Positions 18,092 to 28,300 of a stretch of 48,539 bases of DNA are shown here, piece by piece. How positions within the stretch are numbered: position 1 is the first letter of the stretch; every line of letters begins with the position of its first letter. Both the position numbers and the translations under genes were made by a program. This DNA is from Planctomycetaceae bacterium (GTDB lineage Bacteria; Planctomycetota; Planctomycetia; Planctomycetales; Planctomycetaceae): contig JAKFWA010000130.1 of NCBI GenBank assembly GCA_021732995.1, positions 1 to 48,539 of the forward strand, read 5' to 3'. Below the pieces are notes generated by a model that was not told the DNA's origin, ran no database searches, and saw only the letters and a list, made by a program, of their open reading frames with translations.

Positions 18092-19761
18092 CGCTTCAGT
18101 CTCTGTCGATAATACTTCAGACCCGGCACGAAGAAGCAGCCCGCTGAAATGAACCCATACAGCGAAATACTGAAGTCTGGCAGGTCGGAGTGCGAGATGA
18201 CCGCCATCAGGAACCCCGTGATGAAGAGTGCCACCGACTGCACATAGAACTTGCCTGTGAGCATGCTGGCTTTCACCAGGAACACCATGCCGCTGATCAG
18301 GCCAATGACGGGTGACAGGTAAAGCACGGGCAAATCGAGCGCACCTTCGATCGCAAACAACATCGTGCTGGCGATCATACTGCTGGCCCAGACATGCACG
18401 ATCTGTCGTTCAATGAAGGTGACCGGTCCAGATCGACGTCTCAGACCGTAGAAGATCGAGGCCCAAATACTCATGCCTACGACCCACAGCAGCAGGTAGG
18501 GCCAGCGCGAAGACTGGCCGCTTGCGGCATCACGCCACTGCATGAAGTTTGTCGACAGGCACAGGAACAGCACAACCAGGCTGTGCCACATCCATAGTAA
18601 GCCCCAGTTCTCCAGCAATGATGCATGATGCGTCTCGCGAAAGGCCCGGCTAAGCACTTGAGTGAACTGCGAGGACCTTGCCGAAATGGGCTCGTGCCGC
18701 AGATAGGCCTCGAGGTCATCAGCCAGCGCGTCGGCAGTGCGATACCGCAGGTCTTGCGGCTTTTGCAGACATTTCAGTGCAATGAGTTCGAGGTCTGTAT
18801 CAGCGCGCGGGTTGAGGACTCGCGGTGGAACAGGATCCTGCTCCAGCACCATTAGAATAGTCTCGACCGGCGACGCTGCTTGAAACGGTGGGCGACCTGT
18901 CAGCATCGCATACAGCACGGCACCCAGGCTGTAGATGTCTGTTTCACTTGAGATCGAACCACGTTGCCCGGCGGCTTGCTCGGGAGCCATGTAGCTGGGG
19001 GTTCCCAGCACCGCGCCGGATTGAGTCAATGACGCCAGCCCCGGCATCTCCGAATCGCGCGGATCGGCCGGTGCGACTCGCTTCGCCAAACCGAAGTCTG
19101 TGACATAGGGACGCCCATCGACGTCAATCAGGATGTTTGACGGCTTGATATCGCGGTGCAACACACCGCAACGATGTGCGTGCGCGATCGCCCGGCAAAT
19201 CGGTGCGAGCAACTCCGCCGCTTCTCGCGGAGGCAAGGGGCCATCAGCGAGACGAGCCGACAGCGTCGTGCCTTCAATTAACTTCATGCAGAAGTAAGGC
19301 CGACTGTTGTGCTCGCCGACCTCATAAACCGGCACGATGTGCGGATGATCTAGCTGCGCCGCGGCCTCGGCTTCAGCTCGAAACCGGGCGATCTCAGAAG
19401 GCGAGGCGAGGTCATGTCGCAGGATCATCTTCAGCGCGAGCGTCCGGCCCAGGCTCTTCTGACGAGCCCGATAGACGATGCCCATGCCGCCGCGCCCGAG
19501 TTCACTGATTGGCTGCAGTCCATTGAACTCAGCAGGCAGGTCCGGAGTTAAAATGCGGCCTGCTTCTTCGAAGAGTTCAGCGGAGGACGAGTCGCTGCCC
19601 GCGAAGTCTTCCGCCAGAATCGCTGTCAGCCAAAGCTGCCGCAGTTCGGTTTCGAGGTCTGGATTTGATCGAACCGCCGCTTCAAGATCCGCCTGGCCGC
19701 CGGTGTGCTCTTTCTGAATCAGATCGTCGAGGATCAGTGCCAATCGTTCGTCACGATCCAT
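18088..19761 (-). CDS. Membrane-anchored Ser/Thr protein kinase (Hanks type)
   Basis: A 557-residue kinase. Residues 1-75 form a helical, acidic N-terminal segment. The kinase domain (about 82-345) has the Gly loop GRGGMGIVYRA, Lys111 in ALK, the catalytic loop HRDIKPSN (Asp204), DFGLAKR (Asp222) and GTPSYMAPEQA, so it should be active. After about residue 375 come some five to six hydrophobic segments, for example LLWMWHSLVVLFLCLS and YLLLWVVGMSIWASIFYGL, which anchor it in the membrane with the kinase in the cytoplasm. No PASTA or other sensor domain is seen. The kinase stop overlaps the pgpA start by 4 nt, linking it to phospholipid synthesis. The type is common in planctomycetes; its trigger and targets are unknown. 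Confidence 0.92.
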   Translation of the reverse strand: MDRDERLALILDDLIQKEHTGGQADLEAAVRSNPDLETELRQLWLTAILAEDFAGSDSSSAELFEEAGRILTPDLPAEFNGLQPISELGRGGMGIVYRARQKSLGRTLALKMILRHDLASPSEIARFRAEAEAAAQLDHPHIVPVYEVGEHNSRPYFCMKLIEGTTLSARLADGPLPPREAAELLAPICRAIAHAHRCGVLHRDIKPSNILIDVDGRPYVTDFGLAKRVAPADPRDSEMPGLASLTQSGAVLGTPSYMAPEQAAGQRGSISSETDIYSLGAVLYAMLTGRPPFQAASPVETILMVLEQDPVPPRVLNPRADTDLELIALKCLQKPQDLRYRTADALADDLEAYLRHEPISARSSQFTQVLSRAFRETHHASLLENWGLLWMWHSLVVLFLCLSTNFMQWRDAASGQSSRWPYLLLWVVGMSIWASIFYGLRRRSGPVTFIERQIVHVWASSMIASTMLFAIEGALDLPVLYLSPVIGLISGMVFLVKASMLTGKFYVQSVALFITGFLMAVISHSDLPDFSISLYGFISAGCFFVPGLKYYRQRLKR

Positions 19762-19802
19762 ACGAGTTCCTGAGAGCGCCGCGCATCGTTGCGATGTGTA
19801 TC

Positions 19803-19847
19803 AAAAACAAAACGGCGGGCGACTGATCTTTATCAATCACCCACCGC
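19803..19847 (-). terminator. Intrinsic terminator of the 82-residue gene
   Basis: Read on the minus strand, GCGGTGGGTGATTGAT pairs over about 15 bp (with G-U pairs) with ATCAGTCGCCCGCCG across a 4-nt loop, followed by TTTTGTTTTT. It ends the transcript of the small upstream gene, so the kinase-pgpA pair probably has its own promoter in 19762-19802 or overlapping this hairpin. Confidence 0.8.
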
Positions 19848-19876
19848 TGTATTGGAGATGGTTGTCAGGCCGTGTT

Positions 19877-20125
19877 TCAAGCGACGGCATCCGCCAGTTC
19901 GTGCTCTTCCTCTTTAAGCTCTTCGGCATCACACCGCGCCTGACACTCGGCGGCTAGCTCATCGAATGAAATTCCCTCGTGACGGCACAGATGAATGATG
20001 TCCGTCAGCATGACTTTCAGCGCTTCATCGATTGGTTGACCACCCAAGCCCTCGCCGATCCACGTGTAGTGACGCGACCGGAGGATGTCGTGAAGGTGGC
20101 GAGACCAGTTCTCACGCGTAGGCAT
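19877..20125 (-). CDS. Small acidic protein of unknown function
   Basis: The 82-residue product begins MPTRENWSRHLHDILRSRHYTW. It has two histidine-containing helical stretches (residues 8-18 and 40-50) and a strongly acidic C-terminus (CDAEELKEEEHELADAVA). No signal peptide or membrane segment is seen. The three cysteines (CRHEG, ECQARC) are not arranged as a standard zinc ribbon. I do not recognise the family. A strong terminator directly downstream supports it as a real, separately transcribed gene. Confidence 0.6.
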   Translation of the reverse strand: MPTRENWSRHLHDILRSRHYTWIGEGLGGQPIDEALKVMLTDIIHLCRHEGISFDELAAECQARCDAEELKEEEHELADAVA

Positions 20126-20863
20126 AACAGACTCCTTCTAGCTCGGGCGAACGCCCATTGAAGAACTGCGAGCCGGACTGAAGAAAGGATTTGGTCGTCC
20201 GGCGATGTGCGAGGACGAGTCTACCTCGCGACATCTCAATGCAAAAGTTTTTTTCTGAATCGTGGCAGCACCAATCAGTGCGAATGCGTAGTACACCGTC
20301 GATGCTGCCACTTGAAAGCTGCGTCGCTTAGATCATGAACCAGTACGCAGACGCCGGGACTAGCGTTGGTTCTTAACTGTTAGCCAGGGCGAACGAACGT
20401 GCCGCCGTTGCGGCCAGGCGCACGCCGCACGGATCAAAAGCCGCTCACCAACGAGCCCTTGTTGCTAAACTTCCAGCCAGATAAGGACATGTGGCCTTTT
20501 GCGTGCGGGGTCCGACTCACCGGATCAGCGGCGTGGGAATAGTTCGTCGATCTCGCTTGATTCCGCAAATCCCGGCCTTCGTGCGAGAAACGTTCAAGGC
20601 CGTTGGAGAACCTTCAAACCTATTAGCGCGGAAGTTGGGAAGTTTGGGATGCCGTTCCCTTTCGATCCGCTCTTCCGGGGGTCTTACAAGCGCTCGAAGC
20701 CGCAAAACCGTCAATGCCTGCGGAGGTGGGGTCGATACTAAGACCGAATCGCGCCCTCAGGGATACGGTGTTTCGTCGGAAACTGGGCGCTTAGAATCTC
20801 TCGTGCGGACGGCAGTGTGTCGAACACGGCCGCGCTGTGCGACAAGTGGCATTCGAGGGATCG
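20126..20863. other. Long intergenic region, nothing convincing seen
   Basis: These 738 nt lie between the small minus-strand gene and the plus-strand lipoprotein gene. An open frame at 20491-21015 overlaps the lipoprotein gene and has an arginine/serine-rich, non-protein-like translation. There is a T-rich run near 20246-20256. I find no tRNA, riboswitch, inverted repeat or strong promoter. Upstream promoters for both flanking genes must be here. Confidence 0.4.
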
Positions 20864-22075
20864 ATGCGACGGCTTTCATGGCTAGTAGCGTGGAGTGCGC
20901 TGTTCACAGGCGGGTGCGCGAGCACTTGCGGCCTGAACGGCGGTGCTTGCTCCAGCTCATCGCACGTTCCTCCAACTTCTGCCTGCGGCGGATCGGACTG
21001 TCAGGGTGCCCCTAAGTCGGACATCAAGCCCTGCTGGTACCCGACGCTGCACAAATACTCGCCGCACATGGATGAATGGGCGACGAAGCACACGGCGTTG
21101 AAGCAGGCAAACAAGAAACTGTTCAGCTCGCAGTTGCATTGCATGCGTATGCTGCCGATGACGTACAAGGATGGCTTCCGGCAGGCTTATATAGACGTTG
21201 CTAACGGTGGTGATGGCAGCACCCCTCCCGTGCCTCCGCCCAAGTATTGGAACACAAAGTACCGGTCCGAATACGGTCAGCAGCAGGTTTCCAGTTGGTT
21301 TGACGGCTATCGGGAAGGCGCAGCAGCGGCGCTGGTGGACCTCGATTCCATGCGCCAAGTGGGCTCGTCCGGCGACTGGCAGATGCCCAATAAGCCCTGC
21401 GACCGCAATTGCACCATCGGTACCGGCACCTCGCGATTCGCTCTGAACAACTGCCCGACTGGCAATTGCTACGCCGGAGGCGGCGGTCAGTCGATGTGTG
21501 CCAACGGTGCTTGCTCGCCGATGGCTCCGATGGGTGCTCACCACGGAGCAATGCTATCCGGCTACGGGGATGATCTGGGCTGGGCGCCGCCACCTATGGC
21601 AATGGCGTCAGGGGATCCTTACCAGTTCGACCAGCCGGATCCCATGTATGCGCCGCAGCCAGATCCACTGATGTTGCCGCAACCGCCCTATGCGCCGCCG
21701 ATGGCTCCGCAGCCGCAGATTCAACTGCAGCCTATGATGTCAGTACCGATGGTTCAGGCCACGCCGCAAGCTCCGGTGATGCACGCTCCGATTCCGCAGG
21801 CGCCAATCATGCCAGCACCGGTGCCACAAGCACCCACGATGCATAGTCCTGTGCTGCAGATGCCAGCGATGCCCCCGGTGCGTCCAGTTCCGGCTGTGCC
21901 TCAATCTCAACCCACCATGGGTGGGCTGCAACCGGGTTACTCAACGAACCCGGCACCTCGTCCAGCAGCGTCAGGCAAAGCGACTGGTCCACTTCCGATT
22001 CTGACTCCCGGCTACAGCACTGGCGTAGGCTCGTCACCAGGCTCGAACCTGCCGCCTGAGCCGTTGGCTTACTGA
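20864..22075 (+). CDS. Planctomycete lipoprotein with Pro/Met/Gln-rich C-terminal half
   Basis: This 403-residue protein has the leader MRRLSWLVAWSALFTGGC, which gives a likely lipoprotein (Cys18). Residues about 20-150 are a folded part with several cysteines and the stretch MLPMTYKDGFRQAYIDVANGGDGSTPPVPPPKYW. The second half is low complexity: repeated APVPQAP, APIPQAP and MxxP phrases, probably extended in the periplasm or at the surface. I chose the ATG at 20864, not that at 20837, since it starts the leader. The Wza-like exporter gene follows after 46 nt, so a shared operon and a role with polysaccharide export are likely. I recognise it only as a lipoprotein; its function is unknown. 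Confidence 0.7.
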   Translation: MRRLSWLVAWSALFTGGCASTCGLNGGACSSSSHVPPTSACGGSDCQGAPKSDIKPCWYPTLHKYSPHMDEWATKHTALKQANKKLFSSQLHCMRMLPMTYKDGFRQAYIDVANGGDGSTPPVPPPKYWNTKYRSEYGQQQVSSWFDGYREGAAAALVDLDSMRQVGSSGDWQMPNKPCDRNCTIGTGTSRFALNNCPTGNCYAGGGGQSMCANGACSPMAPMGAHHGAMLSGYGDDLGWAPPPMAMASGDPYQFDQPDPMYAPQPDPLMLPQPPYAPPMAPQPQIQLQPMMSVPMVQATPQAPVMHAPIPQAPIMPAPVPQAPTMHSPVLQMPAMPPVRPVPAVPQSQPTMGGLQPGYSTNPAPRPAASGKATGPLPILTPGYSTGVGSSPGSNLPPEPLAY

Positions 22076-22121
22076 ACGGGACTTATTTCAACCGCGATCC
22101 GCACGACGTATCGAGCGACTC

Positions 22122-24023
22122 ATGATTCAGACCCATCACAATTCACCTCGCCGCTGTCAGCCGATTCGTCTCGGCCTGAGGCTCTGCGTTGGCATTGGTC
22201 TGGCTTGTCTGCTGTCGATCACGGGTTGTGCCGCGTTCAAGCCGATTGATGCCGTACCAGCGCGATACCTGCCCGAAGAGTTCAAAGGTAAGTCGCGTAA
22301 TGACGAGCGGATGATTGATCTGGCATTGCTCCGGCAAGCACCTGTGGCTGAATACATCGTGGACTCCGGCGACGTGCTGTCGGTCTATATTGAAGGCGTC
22401 CTGGGCCAACGCGAAGCGCCGCCGATCAATCAGTCGTTTGATCTGACACGTCCGCCGACGCTCGGCTATCCGATGACCGTGCGCGACGACGGCACGTTGT
22501 CGCTCCCGCTGATCAATCCCATCGTGTGCCGTGGCCGCTCGATCGTGCAGATCGAAGACGCCATTCGGTACGCCTACACCGTTGAAAAGCGTCTGCTGCA
22601 ACCGGCACAGAATCGCATCCTGATTACGTTGCATCAGCCGCGATTGCATCGCGTGCTGGTGGTACGCCAAGAGCAAACGTCGGACGTGATCTCCACGGAG
22701 AACCTGCGCAACAGCATGCTGGGTTCTGCCAAGCGCGGCACCGGCAAGATCATCGCCCTGCCCGCTTATAAGAACGACGTGCTCAATGCGTTGGTCGCGT
22801 CAGGTGGCATGCCCGGACTGGATGCCGAGAACGTGGTCTATGTGATCCGTTCACCGCGACCCCCCAGGCCGCAACCGCGACCTGTTCCCGTCATGGTGCC
22901 GCAGCAGTACGCCCCGCAACCGACGTTGGCGAATCCGCCGGTAAACTACGGGGCTCCGTACGCCGTGCCTCAGGGAACGCCAGTAGCACCCGTCATGCAA
23001 CCCGGAGTCGGCAGCTACGCACCTCAGCCAGCGCCGGCCCAGACGCCTACCGGGCGCACAGCTCAGGCTGAAGGTGGCGTTCAGCAAATGGGATTCTGGA
23101 CGACAGGTTCCAATCCCGGCGGAATGATCCAGCAGACCGCAGCCGGACCGTGCGAGGTCCCTCCCGGCCATCAACCGGCACCAACGTGTATCAACAACCA
23201 GCCGCGACCACCGGCGATCTACACGGGCCAGTTCAACGGTCGCGGACCCCGTACTGGTTTGACTTCGGACCCGTCCGGAGCCTTCACGCCGATCAACCCA
23301 TACGCGAGCGACCCGGGCGTTGTTCCAACGAACTACACGGCCACGCCGGGCGGTATCTCGATGAACCCGTATGGCGCAAGTTCGGGCGGCATCGTCAGCG
23401 GCGGTGGAATGGTGCTCGATCCCGGCATGCTGGGCGGCTGGCAGCCACCGACAGCGTGGAGCGACGTCAACCACATCGCGGGTGGTGGCATGTGTGGCCA
23501 GCCTCACACCATTCGGATTCCGCTGCGTCTTGAGGGTTGCGAGCAGGTCTGCTTCACCCCGCGAGACATCATTCTGGAAGACGGCGACATCGTGTTCATC
23601 GAGTCGCGCAGTGAAGAAGTCTTCTACACCGGCGGTCTGCTGGGCGGCGGCCAGTACAACCTGCCGCGCGATCATGACCTCGACATTCTGGAAGCGATCG
23701 CGATTGCTCAGGGGAATAACAACGGCGGCGGCGGTGGTGGCCAAAACAGTGCCGGTGGCAAGTCAGCGTTGAATCAGGACGTCACCATCAGCGCCAGCGA
23801 AGTGGTGATCCTCCGCAAGCTGCCCAATGGCGGCCAGATCCCGATCCGGGTCGACCTCTACAAAGCGAAACAGTACCCCAGCGAACGCATCCGCATCCTG
23901 CCGGGTGACTACATCCTGCTGCAGTACACGCGAACCGAAGCTGTCGCCGCGTTTGTCGAGAAGCACATCCTCGAAACAGCCCTGTTCGGAGTGGCAGCAG
24001 CCAGTGTGCAAAGCAACCGCTAA
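22122..24023 (+). CDS. Wza-like polysaccharide export lipoprotein (Poly_export/SLBB)
   Basis: The product has 633 residues and belongs to the outer-membrane polysaccharide exporter family. The leader ends in SITGC, a lipobox. The polysaccharide export domain (about 75-190) includes EYIVDSGDVLSVYIEGVLGQ, MTVRDDGTLSLPLINPIVCRG and RILITLHQPR. A Pro/Gly/Gln-rich insertion of about 190 residues (about 245-435) follows. The protein resumes with an SLBB-like beta-grasp region (EDGDIVFIESRSEEVFYTGGLLGGGQYNLPRDHDLDILEAIAIA) and the final LPGDYILLQYTRTE, with a helix at the C-terminus. A normal Wza is about 380 residues, so the insertion nearly doubles it. It is paired with the preceding lipoprotein; no Wzc-like kinase is adjacent. 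Confidence 0.87.
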   Translation: MIQTHHNSPRRCQPIRLGLRLCVGIGLACLLSITGCAAFKPIDAVPARYLPEEFKGKSRNDERMIDLALLRQAPVAEYIVDSGDVLSVYIEGVLGQREAPPINQSFDLTRPPTLGYPMTVRDDGTLSLPLINPIVCRGRSIVQIEDAIRYAYTVEKRLLQPAQNRILITLHQPRLHRVLVVRQEQTSDVISTENLRNSMLGSAKRGTGKIIALPAYKNDVLNALVASGGMPGLDAENVVYVIRSPRPPRPQPRPVPVMVPQQYAPQPTLANPPVNYGAPYAVPQGTPVAPVMQPGVGSYAPQPAPAQTPTGRTAQAEGGVQQMGFWTTGSNPGGMIQQTAAGPCEVPPGHQPAPTCINNQPRPPAIYTGQFNGRGPRTGLTSDPSGAFTPINPYASDPGVVPTNYTATPGGISMNPYGASSGGIVSGGGMVLDPGMLGGWQPPTAWSDVNHIAGGGMCGQPHTIRIPLRLEGCEQVCFTPRDIILEDGDIVFIESRSEEVFYTGGLLGGGQYNLPRDHDLDILEAIAIAQGNNNGGGGGGQNSAGGKSALNQDVTISASEVVILRKLPNGGQIPIRVDLYKAKQYPSERIRILPGDYILLQYTRTEAVAAFVEKHILETALFGVAAASVQSNR

Positions 24024-24067
24024 TAAAGGCGTTGAGCGCTGCGTCTGCCAGCAGTCGTGGCGGTCCG

Positions 24068-24535
24068 CTACTTCTTCTTCGCCGAGTTCTTCACCAGCAT
24101 CGGGCCGAGTTCCTCAACGAAGTCCTGCACGTCCTGAAACTCGCGATAGACGGACGCGAATCTCACGAAGGCGACCTGATCGACGTCGCGCAGCATCTTG
24201 AAGATCTTCTCACCGATGTAACGTGAAGGCACTTCGCGTTCGTTGCTGTCGAGGATGTCCGCTTCCACGGCGGCCACAACGCGGTCGATCTGTTCTTCGC
24301 TGACGGGACGCTTCCAGCAGGCCTTCTCCAAACCGCTGCGGATCTTCTCGCGGTCGTATGGCACGCGGGTGCCGTCCTTCTTGACGACCTTCAATGCCGT
24401 CTGCTCAACGGTTTCCAGCGTCGAGAACCGCCGACCGCACTTCAGACACTCCCGCCGCCGACGAATCACCAGCGGTTCGGGCTGGCGCGAATCAACAACC
24501 TTCGTCTCATCATGCCGACAGTACGGGCAGTTCAT
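24068..24535 (-). CDS. nrdR: Transcriptional repressor NrdR
   Basis: A 155-residue repressor of ribonucleotide reductase genes. The N-terminal zinc ribbon uses Cys3, Cys6, Cys30 and Cys33 ([10 protein letters not shown] and [10 protein letters not shown]). The ATP-cone domain (about 47-137, [24 protein letters not shown]) senses ATP/dATP. The family signature [19 protein letters not shown] follows, and the short basic tail ends KKK. It lies 15 nt downstream of coaB on the same strand, so the two are probably co-transcribed. Confidence 0.96.
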   Translation of the reverse strand: MNCPYCRHDETKVVDSRQPEPLVIRRRRECLKCGRRFSTLETVEQTALKVVKKDGTRVPYDREKIRSGLEKACWKRPVSEEQIDRVVAAVEADILDSNEREVPSRYIGEKIFKMLRDVDQVAFVRFASVYREFQDVQDFVEELGPMLVKNSAKKK

Positions 24536-24550
24536 AGGGTCCTCGAAGTC

Positions 24551-25186
24551 TCAGGCAGGCGGCGTGGACGAGAGATTACCGCCAATCCACTCAATGAGCG
24601 ACCTTGCAATCTCTGACTTTACACCATTCCAGCTAGCTCGAATTTCGCCCTGACTGCCGATGAGTTGTACGTCGTTCGTTTCGGAGCCGATGGCTTGCGG
24701 GCCATTCAGCACGACGACATCACAATTCTTTGCCCGCAGCTTTTGCAACGCATTCTCGCGCGCGTTCCCCGCTTCCAGCGCAAAGCCGACAACCCAGCGG
24801 CTGCCACGCATGCGTCCGAGTTCCGCGAGCACATCATCAGTCTCGATCAATTCGATGGTGATAGCGTCGCCAGTCTTGGTCATCTTGCCGACCGTACGCT
24901 GGCGAGGTTTGTAGTCACACACGGCGGCAGCAGCGATCACGCCGTCACAACGAGGAAAACAGCTGACTGAGGCGCTCCGCATCTGCTCGGTAGTCACGAC
25001 TTGATGCACCTCGCAACCGACAGGCGGATGCAGGTCTACGGGACCAGTCACCAGCACGACTTCGTGCCCGGCATTCAGAGCGGCCTGAGCCAACGCGTAT
25101 CCCATGCGTCCGCTGCTGGCATTTGAAAGATAACGCACGTCGTCCAGATACTCGCGCGTGGGACCAGCAGTGATGAGGATACGCAT
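24551..25186 (-). CDS. coaB: Phosphopantothenate-cysteine ligase CoaB, stand-alone
   Basis: This 211-residue protein equals the C-terminal half of bacterial CoaBC. It joins 4'-phosphopantothenate to cysteine in coenzyme A synthesis. Motifs: ILITAGPTREYLDDVRYLSNASSGRMGYALA for nucleotide binding at the start, AAAAVCDYKPRQ with the following lysine (GKMTK), and RWVVGFALEAGN. The CoaC flavodoxin-like decarboxylase domain is absent, and the start is clean, so this is a split arrangement, not a truncation by mutation. A separate coaC must be elsewhere. It precedes nrdR by 15 nt. Confidence 0.92.
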   Translation of the reverse strand: MRILITAGPTREYLDDVRYLSNASSGRMGYALAQAALNAGHEVVLVTGPVDLHPPVGCEVHQVVTTEQMRSASVSCFPRCDGVIAAAAVCDYKPRQRTVGKMTKTGDAITIELIETDDVLAELGRMRGSRWVVGFALEAGNARENALQKLRAKNCDVVVLNGPQAIGSETNDVQLIGSQGEIRASWNGVKSEIARSLIEWIGGNLSSTPPA

Positions 25187-25351
25187 GGAACTTGGAGCTC
25201 TACTCTCGATGGCGGCCGGCGATAAGCAGGCAGAGGAAAGTCAGACGCATGGAGACAACCGAATAAGTGCAACGCGATGGTAAGCGTTCATTCGTTTGTC
25301 CCCATTCAGCTGATTCAAGTCCTTCCATGGGCAGTCGTCAATCGGTCGTCA

Positions 25352-28300
25352 TCAAGGAGCGACCACAACATTCCCTGCCCCGAAGATCGATACGATCTCA
25401 GGCGAGTACATCGACGCGGCCTGAACCGGCGGCAAATCAAAGGTTCCGACCGTCGTTGCGCGAATTGAGTAGCGGAAGGTCTGCTGCCCCGAGTACGCAG
25501 TGCCGAACAACAACACGCGGTCGTCGAGGAACTCGACACGATCAACACTCTGAGACTGATCGCCATTGTTGGCTGATGTGGCCAGTCGTGGGTTCTCCAC
25601 TTCAAAGCCGGCGGGCAACGCGTCGACGATCACCATATTCGGAATCGCCTCATTCCCGCGGGTCTTCATTGTGACTTCGACTTCAATCAGGTCGCCCACC
25701 TTGAAGCCATCCTTCTTGCTCCAGGTGCGGCGCACTTCCACGCCCTTATCAATAGGAACGATGGACTCTGGAGTCTTCAAGCCAGTGGTCGTGAGAGTGA
25801 CAAAGTAAGTTCCGGTGCCTTCCGTCTGAATCTGCAGCGGTTCGACGGCACCGGAGTATGTCAGCATCTTCATGCCTGAGTGATCGAATGCCTCAGGCTC
25901 GCGCACGCCACCTCTCACGAAGCCCTTGAACTGCGTAGGCTCGGACTTGGTGATGGCGGCGACCTGCGACAACGCACTGATCGCGGCAGCGTTCTCCAGA
26001 GTGGAATGCCACTGACCGTTCTTACGACTTGCTTCCACCTGCACCGTCAGCGCCGGCACCCATTCGTGGTCCGGAGCGATCTCAACGAGTGCCCGCAGCA
26101 GACCTGCTTGTTGAGACAATGGAGTCGTGATGCGACCGCTGTAGCAGTGCGAGCCAATGACCTCGCGACTGTCCTTCGTGAGAATGGCCAAAGCGCGATC
26201 ACGTCGACCTGCAAGGAACCAGGCGCGTGCCAAGTCCGCTCGCCCCAGTGTGTCGAGCGCTGCGACATCTTCCGACAGCTTCGACATCCAACCAACAGGC
26301 GGCTTGCCAAACGCAGCCAGAGTCCGACAGATGTGAGCTCGCAAGTCGGCAGACAAATTGGCTTCGGATTGCCCGCGACCGTTCAACGCGGCTTCAAGGA
26401 ACTTGGTGAGTTCATCGCGGAAACGCTGATCGAGCGTGTAACCGCGTTGCTGGCATTCAGCGAGGATGCCACCAGCGTAAGCCGTGCACCACACATCCGG
26501 CTTCATGCCGGGCCAGTAGCTCAGCGCCCCCGACGTCGTCTGCATGGACCACAACCGCACGATGCCAGCATTGATCAGTTCTTCAACAATGACCTTACGT
26601 CCGGCCTCGGGCGTCGCCTGTTGCAACACCTCAGCGGCGGCCAACAGAGCGGCCATGCGGCTGCTGGTCTGCTCCACACAGCCATACGGATACTCAATTA
26701 GAGAGTCGATCGCAGGCAGCAACTGCAATCTAGGTTGAGTGCCGATTGCTAGAACTTGCTTGGTCCGTTCGGGAACAAATCCATTTGGCAAAGGCAGCGT
26801 CACCGGCTGCCCGGCACGCACCACCAGCGTTTGTGATTCACTGCCACGCAGAGCGGGTGCTCGCACGGGCAAGGTCACCTGCTGCCGACTAGTGAGTTCG
26901 CCATGCTCCTTGGATTGGCTGGTGGCCTGCACAATCACCGTTGCTTCGCCGATGGCATCGGCTGCGACATCGATCCAGCGAACCTCGGGATGCCCCGGCT
27001 TGATAACGACGCTGGCTGAGTCACCCAGCGGACGCACGGAGACCGGCCCGACAGGCTGAACGTCCAGCTTCGCGACGAGTTCTTCTGTCGTCGTGTTGAA
27101 CAACTTCACCGGAATTCGCAGTTGATCACCCGGAGCCGCAAAACGCGGCCACGAGGTCTCTACAAGCAGCGGCGCAGTGATCGTCGTATTGAACTCGGAG
27201 TGTCCGTAACGATCGTCCTGCACGGCAACTGCCATCCAGCGCAACCGACCAGTGTGTTCGGGAAGCTGAACATCAAGGCTAAGTTTTCCCGCGTCGTCGG
27301 TCGTCGCCCATCCGCGCCAGACCACGATGGATTCGCGCTTGCGAGACGGTTGAGGACCGCCGCGCAGATCTTCTTCAGCCTCATCGTCACCGCCGATGCG
27401 CGCGATGTTCGCGGGCCGCAGATTATCTGGCAGCAAGTCATTGAAAACGTCGCTGGTTGAGATCTCTGACCGTTTCGCAGCCAGAAAGTGTTGATGCGGA
27501 TTCGGAGTGCGGAAGGCTGTCGTCAGGAGGATGCCTTCATCAACCGCCCATACATGCACTCGCGCCGGGCGATTCTGCGACTCCACCTGTACATTGACCT
27601 TCGTGCTGGCTGCCGGTCGCGCCTGCGACGGTGCATCAATCGTGACCGGCAGCCGATTGGCCGCGTGATCCACCACGAGCCGAGACAACCCCGCTGCGCG
27701 GTGTGGCAGCCAGGTCTTCTCTTGAGGATTGATCGCTCGCACGATCGACGCACTGACGAACGCACCGCCGCGCAGGTCTGCGGGCACTCGCAGGTCAACC
27801 GTTGTGCTCTGCCCTGTCAGCGTCACAACTTCCTGATGTTTCAGGTTCTCGGCTTCCAGAGTCAGCCAGGCTGTGCCTGCAAACGGGCTGCGAATCAGGA
27901 CCTTGGCGGTCGATCCGGGTGCGTAGTTGGGCTTGTCGAGGATCAGCTCAACGCGTTCAGGACGATTCACGGACAGCGAACGGTCCGCGTACTCGGGCGA
28001 GCTGGCATACCATTCCAGTCGCGAACGCGCACCCGTTTGGGAATCAGTCGCGACCAGGCGGTAGCGACCCCATTCCAGGCACGTCACCGTCGCGGCGCCG
28101 GAGGCTGTTTCCGCCCCCACCGTCTGTTTGGAAACCGGTACGAGTCGCTCGATCGATTCCCACGTGGTCCCGTTGGACTTGTTGCGGAACACCCAGTCGT
28201 ATTCGACTCGACTCAGTTCCAAGTCAATCGGAGCGGGTTCGGCCAACTGGTCCTGACTCGTGCGAACGACCCAGTCGATGTTGATTGGTTCGCCAATGGG

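Noticed and set aside
20491-21015. 174-codon open frame upstream of the lipoprotein gene
   Set aside because: Overlaps the lipoprotein gene in another frame and translates to Arg/Ser-rich sequence without signal or domain.
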